Positions 51,701 through 64,000 of a stretch of 64,000 bases of DNA are shown here, in pieces (the stretch's first letter is position 1; every line of letters begins with the position of its first letter). Both the position numbers and the translations under genes were made by a program. The notes under the pieces are model-generated. The model was not told the origin of the DNA, made no database searches, and was given only the letters and a program-made list of their open reading frames with translations. Source of the DNA: Irpex lacteus (taxonomy: Eukaryota; Basidiomycota; Agaricomycetes; Polyporales; Irpicaceae); contig MQVO02000021.1 in NCBI GenBank assembly GCA_001986395.2, positions 1 through 64,000 on the forward strand, in the 5' to 3' direction.

Positions 51701-54700
51701 CCCTTCCTAGACCCTTGAGGTACTCTCACGCACACGCAGAACCAACCTTGAGAGAGACTTTCCCATTATCTCATCTTCACACACACCTTCTAGCGTACGT
51801 ATGCCTTCTACAACCCTCTCTGCTCGTTCTTCTGTTGAATGGCGCCACCCTTCCTCATGGCTCTACTGGCAGCAACTCCCAACTACGCTCACTAAGCTCG
51901 AAGCTCACCTTGAAGGACGTCCGAGGAGGAATGCGGTTTCCTGATCCTCGCACAGATCGTCTGCCTGGTGGTGTGAGCCGGAGTTAAACGGTTTACGCTG
52001 GCATTTGTGGCGTGCTCGGTGCGTATTGTCCTCTTGTAACGGTAATGCGACATCCCTTTTTATGTGTTCACAAACAAACCTGATAGAAACCACATCAAGG
52101 CGTTTTATATGGAGAGGAGCTGGAGGTAGGATATTCCGTACTCACCCTCTTTCGGAAAGGTTCCGGCACTCAAATGGGCAATGGTACGTAGAGGTGTGGA
52201 AATCGTCATCCTGAGGGTACGGACAGACGAAACAGCCAAGTTCGGACCGACTGCTATCTTCCCCTTCCCTTCTTCTCGTAATTCATGCCATTACTGTAAC
52301 TTCCGTTTCACCAACTAGCGTTGCTTCTTTGGTTCGCAAATACGGTGGCCTGCCCCATCGAGTAGTACGCCGTAGCTGCCTTGGTTATATCAACGACCAG
52401 TACACTTGCGCGATGTCTGATGTATTACTTGAGATCCGGTAACCCACGTAGGTACTATTGATAAAGGGAAAGCTTGTATGAACGAGCGAATCTCAAGAGT
52501 CAAACCCTATTCGAAGGCGAACTGATTCTCAGCTCCAAGGCACGACAACTCCATCTGCCACCATCAGAAGATTCGCTAGCATAGCATAGTACAGCATCAA
52601 CTGGAATACTGCAGAGCAATATACGAGGAAGAGAGACGAATACTGCACATACCCAATACTACCGATTTCCGGTGCCGTGCCAGCGAGGTACATAAACCGC
52701 TTTGACTAAACCTTTGGACTTGGCGGTCGTGCTAGGTGCGGATGCAACCCTCGCAGCCGATGGGAGGATCCATCATCCGAGTCTTCATCCCAGTCCGAAG
52801 TGTACGCGATCGCCTTTTGATTGTTGAACGTTGTGTTCAAACCAAGAATTGCCCATGCATGCAAGTCGAGACCTACGCGAAGAGACGTCATGATCGCCTC
52901 TGGACCAGGTCGTACTTCGTGCCAAGGAACATACCTTTGGGCGTGAGTTAGGAGGAATGTTGTCGCCCATGGTGTACTATGTGAACAGCGAATACGATCA
53001 ATACCGGCTGTACGAGCGACTTGCGAAGGTTCAGTGAACTGCGATCAACGTTTGCTGGCGCTGTTCATAGAACCCCGCCCCGCATCGAAGCTTCAGCGTT
53101 ATCTTATCTAGCGCATCATTCACAGTTCCTCCTGATCTTTCCCCGCCTTTTTGTGATCGCGCAGCATCTTCATCCTCATCTGCATCTTCCAAGACCCGAC
53201 TCAAGCAATTCACAGCCTTCATCTTACTACATGCTCGTAGACTCGATTGATATTTTCCGCAACGTCTTTGGCAGTCTACCAAGGTTGAATCGCGCCAAGC
53301 TTAAGGAACGATTTTGTCTTCCAACTCGCCTCCGAATCCGATTTCGATTCCGATCGAGCTCGAGTACCTAGCTTTGCTCCACCTCGACATACTAATTCGT
53401 GTCTTCCATTCGTTGGCCAGGGACGTTACATTTATTTGCTTATGGTAACTGTAAATCCTAAGTACCAGCTGACAGCGATCATGTTATCACGTCATGGTCA
53501 GTGCATAATCGGGAGACAGGGCTCGCTCGATGGATGATCAATTGAAAGCCAGCAATTGGGAGTGAGGTTGTGATAGATTTTGTATACTTATAGCTTGACT
53601 TTGTGGCTCGTAGATGGTACTTACATGATACACGATACATCATATCCAGTTGATCCAATTATCCATATTTTTGGTCTTTGTTCAGTACCATAATCGTATT
53701 TCTCACGGTCTCCCTTCATGTTGAATAGCCTTGAAACACATCTTCCTCGAGACGGAGCTGTCCATACATACCCCTGTAGCATTCGCTGCCCTTGAGCTGA
53801 ATAGCTTTTAATAGCCCAAGCGGTAATTCTTATGTAAATCTTTGAAGGATGAACCCTGCACCTGGCAATTACGATCGGAATGGCCGAACGGGGACAGGGA
53901 AGATGGTTTATTTTGGGCTGTGCAGGCGCAACCTCTAGCGGGATATGGCCGATATGTCGGCAGGAACTTGAAAGTCTAGATAAACAAATCAACCGGTGAT
54001 CGCGCAGTCTATGACGAGGAGGTGTCGTATAACGTGAAAGTCTATGACATGAGCTTGTCATACAGTATCTTCTGAAGTTCTAATATTTCTCGAGTAAGTG
54101 GTGAGGTTGTGCACTCAGATTATACACCACTATACTTTGGTTGTCGTCAACGCATCAGTAAGTGAAATGGTATGTATTGTAACTGCCTCATGTAACCGGA
54201 GGTTAACCTTATCTCATGTTTACACTCCACCTCGATATCTATCACCTCGTCGGTCCTGCTCTGAAACGAATCAGGTCGAGTGCTGTCATCGTTCCCCGGA
54301 GAATCGTTGGATCCTCCCGAACCCAGTGGCGCTGAACATTCATCGAAAGCCATCTTAACAACGGTGTCGACCTCACGACGTGGAGTAGGTGTGTGTACCT
54401 TGATACCTAGTGAGGAAGGCTTCGCGCCAGTGCAGTAGATCGAAGACTTCGTACGTTGAATTATACTGAGTCCCACGCGTCCTCGAGCTCAGATACAGAC
54501 GTTATACGGTCGGTGTGGCTGAGTGTCTTCGTCGTCGTAATTTCGATCGAGCTGTTCTGTGGCATGGCATGCCCGGATGATATGTTTCACCTAGCCCCGC
54601 ATCCCCGCACTCATCGCAGATCTGGAGACAAACCCCCAGGTTTTCAGGCCCGATCTGAATCCGATCTCAGTCTAATGGGTTCTAGGTCGCATTAACGGCC

Positions 54701-55054
54701 CTCGGCAGCGTCAACCAACAAGCTCCTAAACTCAAGCGTATGATATAAGTGATTTGAAGCAACGGAACGAAACGGCGGCCGGAATGAGTTACGTAGATGT
54801 GGTTATACTTGGGATTCGAGGAAGAGGATGCGCTCGGAAGCTGGAGGTTGCTTGTGGAACGTAGGTCGAGGAAGAGATGTACGATATGATTGTACGGGGT
54901 TAGGCACGTCGGATAGATGAAGAAGGATGGAACGTCCCACGACATTTCAGTGATGCTCCACTCACATACGCCGAGGGACGTTCGAAGGACGGAGCTCGAC
55001 TACACAATCTGCAGCGAGAGGTTATCTTCGGAGGGGCAAATGCTGGTGTTGTCA
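48731..55054. other. bHLH upstream region and gene-poor stretch
   Basis: The first part is the presumed bHLH promoter/5' leader, with a CTGAGCTG-like tandem cluster at 49245-49312. Beyond about 49.7 kb only short frames occur, none with a recognised domain. ACGTACGTACGT-type runs occur near 50218-50235. Confidence 0.3.
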
Positions 55055-55059
55055 GGTAC
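55055..55059. repeat. Target-site duplication, left copy
   Basis: GGTAC immediately outside the left inverted repeat, matching 56840-56844. One-base ambiguity: counting the outer C/G as part of the repeat leaves GTA as a 3-bp duplication. Confidence 0.6.
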
Positions 55060-55321
55060 TACGGTTGCCGAGCAGGGCCAGGTCAACCTTGCGACTTTTC
55101 AAGTCGCTTTCTCTGCTCGTGTTCATCAGTTTCACCTCGCCTTCGCCCCGTCCGACCTCCAAGCGAGCCAGATTCCCCTTACGTAATATGATCGGCGGGT
55201 CCCCGTACCTAGATCAAGCGCCCCGATAACCTTCGATAACGCGATAGTGGGTCTGATCGCTGTCGCTGACGGTGAGCGCACATTGTGAATTATCTCCCTC
55301 ATTTCTACTCCGTTTTCCTTC
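55060..55321 (+). repeat. Left terminal inverted repeat
   Basis: 262 bp, starting TACGGTTGCC. About 99% identical to the reverse complement of 56578-56839. Confidence 0.8.
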
Positions 55322-56577
55322 TTTTTTCGTGTCTTAAAGGGTAATGATAGTCGTATAATATGTCTATTACGTCCGCTGGATAAAATACCAGCTCGAGCCT
55401 CTATGTGAGCATGCCAGTGATCTACTATGAGCGGCCACAAAGGTACCTGATCCCATGCAAGTCTACTATGCGTACCTGGTATGTGAACTGTAGTAACCTA
55501 TTGTAGATACCATGTCCTGACCCTAATATAATATTCAGAGTGTGTATTTGACTATACGAAGTGAGTCCGAATGCATTGCGCGAATGATACTAGAGTATTA
55601 TTACATTGACCACCATGAACCATGCAGGAGATCATCGATCATCCCTGGCATCGTTCTGGCTTTATTAACTGTACCTACGTATTATATACCAATATACGTA
55701 CTTCATAGACACACTATAGAATATTCGATGAATTTTATTGCGCGCCGATCAAGTGTGGTGCTCTTGATCTTCTCCTCCTTCCCTTTGTACCAAAGCGCTC
55801 TCCCATACCTCATGAAAGCGTAACGGCCTCACTACGCTTTACGAACTAGATAAAGCACGTATTCGTGTAGATATTAGGTAGTCTATACGGTCCCGTACCT
55901 TTTGTACACTAAGCTATGGGTCATATATGTCAGGAAAAGCGAAAGTAACGAGTTTGCTACCTACCTGGGTACAATACAGCCCCCTGCATACATAAGAGGC
56001 AGAAGATAAGGTCATAATTGTAACAAATGTATTAATAAACCCTTACTACAGACATTAAGTCGAGACGAGACGAGTTATACAGATGTAGGGACATGGACGA
56101 TGGCCAGAAGTGCGCGAGCTTACATGAGTTGCATCTGTCTTAACCCAACCTCACGCTCGCAGCTACGCACCTTGCCTCGCCTCATTGTAAGGTCTCTGTA
56201 GGTGTATAAGAGTATTCTAAATACGATTCTTAACTTACCTCCTGTCTCCCATGCGCGTATGGGACTGTATACCAGTTGGATAGGTAGCGAACCTTGTCAA
56301 TTTCGCCATTTACCACCCTGTTCTCATCATGACATCGTGAAAAGAGGAGGCGAGAACCTAGAAATTGGTACATAGCTACATGGATATATATACCATATAA
56401 GCAAGACGTTACCGTAAGGTCACCACCTTTGGGTCGTACGTGAAAGTGCACTTTGGTAGGGGAGCTCGAGGAGGAGGTCGGAGATCAGGCCTGTCACTCA
56501 TGATTCAGCGAATATTAAATTGATCGATCATAACAATAGTATTGCATAGATATTAATGCCCTACTTTACAAAGGAAC

Positions 56578-56839
56578 GAAGAAAAACGGAGTAGAAGTGA
56601 GGGAGATAATTCACAATGTGCGCTCACCGTCAGCGACAGCGATCAGACCCACTATCGCGTTATCGAAGGTTATCGGGGCGCTTGATCTAGGTACGGGGAC
56701 CCGCCGATCATATTACGTAAGGGGAATCTGGCTCGCTTGGAGGTCGGACGGGGCGAAGGCGAGGTGAAACTGATGAACACGAGCAGAGAAAGCGACTTGA
56801 AAAGTCGCAAGGTTGACCTGGCCCTGCTCGGCAACCGTA
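56578..56839 (-). repeat. Right terminal inverted repeat
   Basis: Reverse complement partner of 55060-55321. Because the arms match, the same 42-residue open segment appears on opposite strands in both arms; it is not a gene. Confidence 0.8.
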
Positions 56840-56844
56840 GGTAC
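56840..56844. repeat. Target-site duplication, right copy
   Basis: GGTAC directly after the right inverted repeat, identical to 55055-55059. Confidence 0.6.
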
Positions 56845-59800
56845 GCAGCACGAGTGGCACCATGAGCATATCGAAAATTGTACCACAACTCCGTTGAGCC
56901 CACCGTGCCCGTGCATTTACAAGTAGGCTCGACAATTCTTACTTTTCGAATGGCACGACCGACACAGCCGCGGAGAATGCGCCTTCATCTCGGTTGAATT
57001 GACCCTGTACGTCATGTCTTCTTATCTAGCATATTTTGCCGTCCGCACGTGGCAAAACATAATCGATGCGCGGGTCGAGGCATATGGAATGACCAGTCAA
57101 ATTCTGTCAAAGCCTTCAGACATGTTGCCATCAAAACCGAGCACACGAACGCCACAAACCCCTCGTACGTAATCATGAAAAATTGCCATATCGGGATATA
57201 TTCTCTGATTGGCTCGCGCTTGACGGTAGTTGTTTGCCTCGTCCGGGCCTCATGGTTATTCGGCGCTCATCTTGCGTTTTGCTCTTTATATGCACCAGGT
57301 ACGTTCTTCGTTTCTACTCAACAAAGGCCCGCTCAGCCTTCTAGGCAATAAACAGCGCTTCAACAACAATTGCAGCGCGCCCCGTTGTTTTCGTCGTCAA
57401 TAGGCGAACTTTCTACAAACTCCGGCCAGTCAAAGCACAAAACTGTCAAAACAAGGCGAACCCTTTCATCCGTTCTGATGGAGGGACTTGGCTTCCGCTG
57501 TCCTTCCGCTCGCAGATTACTATGGTATGATGCATTGGTCTCGACTCTCATCCGCATTTGCTACCTTTTTCCCTAGGACGCATGGTTCACTCATTAACAT
57601 TTAACCTTCCAGGCCGGATCTGTGGCGAAGGGGACCGAACTTGCGCCGTGCAACGCTACCTTCTTCGTTAGATGGCTACGAAAACATGTTACTGAGGGAT
57701 TGAAGCAGAACGGTCCATGAATGGGCCCGTAGCCACACGCGTGGTACGAGCGATTCACGTCAACACGTCTCGCAAAGTTACTAATCAGCGTTTTCCCCGT
57801 TCGTCAAACGTCCGTCTTTTGTCGGCGAGTAATCACGTCCCTTCATCTCTACAAATCATCAAGTTCATCAGCATGTTGATTTTACAGGAGTGAATGGCAA
57901 CCACACCCAACGAGGCTCGCACACCCCGATCTCTGAGGTGACTCGATCCTTTGGGCTATGTGATATGTATTGATCATGATTTGGTAACAGGTTCTGCGCC
58001 TAATCTACCGCACATCGCCACCAAATTTTTGCGGTTATACTCGCTGCCTTTTGGATAGGCCTCAGGGTACTGTGCCCGGGCTCGCCAAGCTTTACCCTGA
58101 ATTACCGATCGTCTCTACGTTCGCATCGGGGCTCAAGCCTTTCACCTTACCCCGTTTATTTGATTAGAGATCCATAGCTGGAGTGGTAGAGTTTCGCAAA
58201 CATTTGTTGCGCATGCACCGCGGGAGGCGCTGCCGTATAGCTCCCTCTCACGCGTCAGCGTCGGTCAGACAATGGATCCACCAGCAAAGCAGGCCCTCAA
58301 AACCCATTGTGCGTGCTTCACTTCGATATTTTGGGACCGATGGTTGTTTACCGGCCACACATCCGTCGCTAGGAGGTAAATAGCGGTACATGTCAGATCC
58401 TGTACAGGGTGAGTAGGGTGTGGCCGAACCGATCACTTGTTTTGTTTTGATGCTTTGGTTTTTCTGACCTGACAACGATAGAATCACTGCAAGCCCATCC
58501 CTTACTTGGAGCAATCCCTTCACGATTCCGACAGATCCCCCTCATGTACCTTGACATGTCACTACACTTACCCGTTCGTTTTATGATGTAGGCTGTTTTA
58601 TGAGGTAGCGGGTATCGATTGTGGTAACTGCAGCGTTTCTGGTCCAGCACTGCTGGTCGGCGATTGCGATCCGAGGGCGGTATGCCTTGCGCATATTAAG
58701 CGGGCATACAAAGGTCAACTCGAAGTGAGAAAAGAATCGCAGAATATTCACAGGGCGATGTCGGGCACAAAGGGGTTCCGCGGAGCAGCCGGCATTCGAT
58801 AGGTATGCGCAACTTTCACTAATCAATCATTAATCGCCACACTAACCTACTCTCCGATAGGTACCCTGCGGATTGGGATATGGTGCTCCTCGACAATGCA
58901 GCGAACAAGCTCTGTGTAATTTGATGGAAAACGCTGTGTCAGCCTTGGCGTAAGAGTTTATTCTTCATAGGTAACTGGATAACTAGGCTCGTCAATCTAC
59001 CCAAAGGCTGATCTTATTCTATTCCATTGAGCTGTTCTAGATCCGCAGAGACCAATTTTGCAGCTGAACGCAACGTGATGCGGGGGATTCGCGTCGACAG
59101 CACGTTGTAGTGTGGGGTTTAGCGCACTTTAGGCTTTCCTTGAAGTCTCCACGTTGGACCTGAAGACTAGACCCAAAGGGGCTTAAATCCATGATCTCCT
59201 CTCAGGTCTATCGCGTGGCAACGTCGGCTGCCTGTGCGAGAGGACTGTCGCTGAGCTGGCAACATGTTATTAATGACCTACCGATCAGCGTACATCGCAC
59301 GACATTGAATGCTGTTGCCGCTATTTGCGGGGTGGGTCTCACGTATGGGAATTAGGCTAACTAACTTTCCGATACCGTAGAAGAAGAACAGCGCACCTGG
59401 AAACACATGTCCGTTACAGTTTAATTCTACCCTAGGTTTTCCCAGTTCATATCGCCACGATCTAGCAGCCATTGGCCATCCGTCGCTCAGCCGCAAGCCT
59501 AAAGTTGCTCTTTGAACAAACTCATCGACTTTGCAAGCACGACTCTTGACCAGGCTTGTTGATGTCTTCCTAAGACGCACACCACCGGCGAACAGTCGAT
59601 GTTACCGCCATGCCCGGCTTTACCTCGGCTCGAATGGACGCGGGACCGAACACACCTGCCATCTCTGGTCTAGTGTAAGTTCACACTGGCAAGTGAGGTC
59701 AGTATGAAAGAGTAATGCTAGACTTCTTCGATTCAATCGCTGAAATCTTGCTGTGTGTGCTTGTATCGAACAGAAACTTCGACGGCACCGGAAACAGAAT

Positions 59801-61463
59801 CATTGCGACGCAGTATTGGACTGTGGCCTATAATAGGATTTTTACGGATGGTTCTCTCGGTTATGATCAACGGATGGCGAGTGTGGGGAAGAAGCTATGC
59901 AAATGCCCATCCCCGTGGGGGAGCTTCGGCCGTTGTGACAGATCACTGCAAGGCGTGGGCGAGCCTGGATGGGCAAGACGCAGTGCGATTGCTTCGTGTG
60001 GCCAAACATGGGCATCGGATTGATTCACAATCAGGTTTCCTACCGCCGATATCGTGGGCGTGTCGCTCGGCAAGGAGACATCGATGATCATAATTACTCG
60101 CCACATGGACTGTATTGTAGGGCAAGCGCTGTGGGGCGCCTGAGTCTACTGGGGTGAGCGCAAGGCACGTTTGCTCCGACTGTGTCATTGAATTTGAGTG
60201 TCGTTTGCTGACATCGTTTGGTTCTTCTCAGTTCAAAATGGTCTCTCCACGCTATTATGAGACCAGGCGCATATGGTTCTTGTCCTGAGAAAGGATTCCA
60301 AGTAATCAATGAGGAGTCATTCACAAGAGGAGAAGGTCCAAGCTCCGACCATAGAACATTGCAGAGGATCAAACTCTCCGTTGGGATGCAACACACATAG
60401 AGAGCGGTCGCCGATTACGGGAGCTCCTCTACCAGAGACGACAGCAGACTGTAGTACGATACAGTGCTCGCCTGCTTTTGATGACTTGCACATAGTTCGC
60501 TAACGATAGTAGGTACAGCACACAACGTGGTTTCTGCGCTCCAAGGTACCAAGCGGCTCACAAGTCCAATCGTTTATAGCTTTGGTAGGCTCCCTACGCA
60601 AAACAGTTGCGTCAAGGTCAGTGCGCCACGTCAAATGTAGCTCTGCTCCAGTTCTGCTGCGTACATTATCTACAGAATCTCATCATCATCGATGTTCGCT
60701 GACACGTTCCAACATTTCTGAAAGGAGTGGAGAAGACTAGGAGAAGTGGACGTGTCGTGGCATGATCGAATGTGGCTACTCATGCTAGCGCTCCGTCGCA
60801 CTTCAAGCTGCTCGCCATGGACGGCCATTGGGTGGTATTTGCACGTGTTCGAGAGGTATAATTTCACGTAACGCGTCTGAAGAGCATGTGCAATGGAACC
60901 TTTTCAGGCCTAGGTCGGTAAAGGGGTGGGCTTCTGAGAGGTCTCTGAAATACGTCGAAAGGAAGGGTGTTAACTCAACATGCCGTGTAAGAATACGATA
61001 CTGCGCCCGGAGCTATGTTCACAGAGATAATGTATGTAATTGCTGTCGTTAACCTCTTCAGAGTGCTGACGCTCAGGATAGGATATCGGCGAAAAAAACT
61101 TGACTTGTACGAGCGGTGTCATGAATGCCTTTGCACCGGAAATTGAACGTTCACTTGACCTGTTCGACTTTTGCTACGCCATTGCTCACGGTCGGCTCTG
61201 TTGTCAGCGCCGTCTTCTAAATTGTCGAGCAATCCATCGCCTATGTGCCCTGAACAATCCATGCGACAGATGCATCCAAGATATCGTTCTGTCATGTATT
61301 TGTACAGGTCAGTTCAAAGCATTTACTGCTACCACTGGCCTACGGAGTTTGTGAAAGCCACATACAATGCAGCCACGGCGGTAGCGATGTAAAAGTCGAT
61401 ACAGGTCCGCGGTGTCAACGCTCCGCTCTGCTCTGGGGTGAAAATATCAAGAATCTAAAAATA
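56845..61463. other. Gene-poor region
   Basis: About 4.6 kb with only short frames, none with a recognised domain and none forming a coherent spliced model. No repeat with clear borders was noticed. Confidence 0.3.
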
Positions 61464-61535
61464 TACACTGAAGGGGAGTCGAACCCCTGCCGCTTGCTTG
61501 GAAGGCAAGCATGATAACCGCTTCACCATCAGTGT
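61464..61535 (-). tRNA. tRNA-Gly (anticodon UCC)
   Basis: The minus strand folds into a full cloverleaf. Acceptor ACACTGA pairs with TCAGTGT (7 bp), followed by discriminator A. D-stem is GTGA/TCAT. Anticodon stem CTTGC/GCAAG encloses loop CTTCCAA with anticodon TCC (reads GGA). T-stem is AGGGG/CCCCT with loop TTCGACT. Internal promoter boxes match consensus: A box TGGTGAAGCGG and B box GGTTCGACTCC. No intron. The 3' flank (ATATTTTTAGATTC on the minus strand) gives a short T run for Pol III termination. Confidence 0.92.
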
Positions 61536-63685
61536 TTATCTGGAAAAGACAACCTTGACTCGAGACTCCACAGGGCTCCATTTTCCACACTCGATTGCAG
61601 AACTGAAACTGAAAATTCGTCATATTACTGGCAGGATTTTTTTTGTCACGAAGGAGGAAAGATTCGACATGGTTCTGTTCGAAGTCTACCGATGACAGCT
61701 CGGGAGAACATCATCGGGACTTGTAGTATTTGGGGAGGAACAGCTTTAAAGGCTGATTCCCCGCAATCTGCAGAAGTCCAGTCAACGTCACGGTTGAAGG
61801 CTAGAAGACCTACAACTGACAAGCCACTTCTCTCCAGGAGAGGTGCCGTATCTTGAAGGGAGGAGAAGGGAAGTGACCGGGATGTATTGCGATGCTGCGC
61901 GAGCAGTAGAAGCATCCGACGAAGATGCTACGAAACTCCGAGGTACGTCGGCATCCGTCGTTCCGTGCTTAGTGATATGCCTGGTGATACAGGCTGCAAC
62001 AAACATGTGCGAACCGTCACGGTCTTCTGCAGGCCTCTCTGACTGCAAGGCCTCCGCGAAGATGGAATGTCATCCAATCAGCAAGCATTCAGCAACTCAG
62101 CACCGTACCTGTTCAACACGGTACAATTTGACAACGCCGTCAAGGTAAAACCATTTTAACTGTGTATCGTATAGATAGAAGATATAATTAGTATCGCCTG
62201 TGCATTTAGAGATAGAAAGCCACATAGCTATTTGATATCCTCGTGCTGCCTTCAGCTTTGTGCTCGGGGTCAAGCACAATTGCAGCTCCTGATATTATAC
62301 CGATGTTCAGATATATTCTTGAACCATAACACTTGCAGAGTATAGCTTATACTGGATGGCAACGTCTATGCTGCATCGTCTGTCATGGTTAAGAACAGAA
62401 CAAATAATGATCAGCTCGCAGGACATGCTACAATCGGAAAATGCCGAGCGCCACGACACAGAGCGACGAGCTCGTCTTCATCTTCAGATCTGTCATGTTT
62501 ACTCTCACTACAAAGGCGCGAGCACAGAAGAGAACCCAGACTTAAGGTAACTCGAACTGCTGGTAGGTGAGTAGAAAGACCTGCGCGATTGTCCTAGAAC
62601 TTACCACACCCAGAACTACTGTAGGCACCGTTGAGAGTCAGTCGTGGATTGGCTGCCACAGTCGAACTCGGTACCGGACAAGTATTGCCGACATATGCAA
62701 GTTCTTGGGAAGCTAGACCAAAGAGCAGTGCAACAGTACATCTGCATGATTCGCACCGATGTGAGATGTACCTTTTCGCGGCCCGTACTCTTACATGTCG
62801 AGGAAAGGTACCTCATACATGGGTACTACTTGCCAGTCCTACTGAGCCCATCAGGTTCTGTTTCGTCCTGATGTTTGACGAGCAGGCACTAAACCTATTT
62901 CAATGCGAACATCCTCCAAAGGCAGCACAAACTACCCACGCGGCTATCTGTGGTAAGGATGGTCTACTTCTCCCTACTCATCTCGGTCGACTGTATTACT
63001 TCCGTGACTCTGAGTAAAATCTTTTGCTTGTCGGGATGCGCCCTACTCATCCAATATGACATTTTGACAGATATATGGTCAGTCAACATCCAAGGCAGAT
63101 CTCTTAGAAGAGGGTTTTGCGCCATTATACGGTATGATCCTATGCCCACTTGCGAGAAGTCAGTCTGCTCAAACACAGCAATTCTGTAAAGGGTCCACCA
63201 AGCAAAGCCCAGCAGTTCAGAAATGATGACGGCTGCTTGATACGAAACGACCTCGATAGTGGCCAACTCACTGCAAAAACACCAGGCTCTGTGTGTACCT
63301 CTCAACCGCATCAGACATCTGCATTGCCCCTTAAGAAGTGATGATCTCGGAGGGTGTACAGGTAACTACCGTAGCCTCTACTCCTGCTTCGAAATAATGA
63401 TCGTCGATTGAAGGTGAGTTGATTCTCTGTTCTTGTAGGTTGTATCCTTACGATCGGCTTCTTTTCACGTTGCGTTCTTCTTCGTCCAGACCTCTTCCAT
63501 TCTCGATGAATTGCGCTGAGGAAACTCTCGGAAGGCCAGGGTACGGGAGATAAGATAACGCTCTCTTTGAACGGACCCTCGGGCCTTGATGATAGGATGA
63601 TAGCTGTAGAGCATACTATGGTACCCTTCTTGTTTGACCTGTTAGACTACCTTTAACCTTCCTCAGCCAGGATTTGGGTTTTACT
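61536..63685. other. Gene-poor region near the right edge
   Basis: About 2.1 kb. A 128-codon frame (62631-63017, +) and a 115-codon frame (62964-63311, -) have no recognised domain, so I do not call genes here. Confidence 0.3.
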
Positions 63686-64000
63686 ATGTCTGACATACTT
63701 AACAATGTTGAAAATCAGCCTACCATTGGTGGCCATGATAAGGATTCTATATCAAGTGCACTGCACGCACAAACATTGACAAGTGATGGACCTAAAGGTG
63801 CGTCTCAGTCCCGTCTCATGACTACAGACATGACATGAACGTATTTGTGTTTATCAGCGATGGATGTAACAGTCCTGGGTACCACGATATGTCTGATAGA
63901 AAAACTTGGCCTACTCATGCGTGTACGGTCGGAACGAGACAATCAACCTCCACTTCTCCGCTTTGACCTCCCTCAGCTCCATTTTGCGCCTCCTCCTATC
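63686..64000 (+). CDS. Possible 5' end of an unrecognised gene (partial)
   Basis: An ATG at 63686-63688 opens MSDILNNVENQPTIGGHDK and continues to SDGPK. A GTGCGT donor at 63798 and a TTTATCAG acceptor ending at 63857 join in frame to AMDVTVLGTTICLIEKLGLL, then MRVRSERDNQ, and the frame stays open to the window end. The 60-bp intron is the size usual for this genome. No family is recognised; coding status rests only on the splice signals and the open frame. Confidence 0.4.

Larger units (their letters stand above)
55060..56839. mobile_element. Non-autonomous DNA transposon with long TIRs
   Basis: Two inverted arms of 262 bp (55060-55321 and 56578-56839) differ at only two positions by my alignment (55302 and 55317). 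Both outer ends read TACGGTTGCCGAGCAGGG inward. They are flanked by GGTAC on each side. The 1256-bp interior is AT-richer than the surroundings and has no frame above about 93 codons and no transposase motif. It therefore appears to be a recently inserted, non-autonomous TIR element moved in trans. The superfamily is not identified: a 5-bp duplication is unusual, and a 3-bp reading (GTA) would fit other groups. Confidence 0.75.

Noticed and set aside
56713..56916. Apparent duplicated protein segment (also at 55060-55186, +)
   Set aside because: The identity comes from the inverted-repeat arms of the transposon, not from a gene family.

Overview
The window looks like nuclear DNA of a filamentous basidiomycete, most likely an Agaricomycete. 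Every recognisable gene is cut by many short GT-AG introns (mostly 50-70 bp). The gene families are fungal: exomer ChAP, CYP53-like P450, fungal aspartokinase, calcineurin A, UNC50/Gmh1, and an atypical G-alpha of the kind expanded in mushrooms. There is no sign of operons, CRISPR or bacterial features. The species cannot be named from the sequence alone.

Layout. 0.3-37.4 kb is gene-dense: CCDC6-like coiled-coil protein (-), exomer ChAP (-), RUS1/DUF647 membrane protein (+), G-alpha (-), aspartokinase (-), CYP53-like P450 (-), Hsp20-type protein (-), two tandem NAD-type SDRs (-), calcineurin A (-), UNC50 (-), WW-domain Arg/Ser-rich protein (+) and F-box protein (-). 37.4-45.3 kb has no recognisable gene. 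45.9-48.7 kb holds a bHLH transcription factor (-) whose N-terminal coding region changes frame several times. 48.7-63.7 kb is gene-poor. It contains a 1.78-kb element with 262-bp terminal inverted repeats and a tRNA-Gly(UCC). A partial gene may begin at 63.69 kb.

Functional themes. Several products belong to conserved signalling and traffic: G-alpha and calcineurin (signalling), ChAP and UNC50 (late Golgi). The P450 and the SDR pair are accessory metabolism. I see no gene cluster acting as one pathway, and the genes look like independently regulated eukaryotic units. Two gene pairs are divergent over short spacers (198 bp and 277 bp).

The most notable structural items are the long-TIR non-autonomous element, a short TA-flanked foldback upstream of the G-alpha gene, a 10-nt microexon in RUS1, a Ser in place of the catalytic Gln in G-alpha, and the frame offsets in the bHLH gene. 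I did not find a convincing new multi-gene system.
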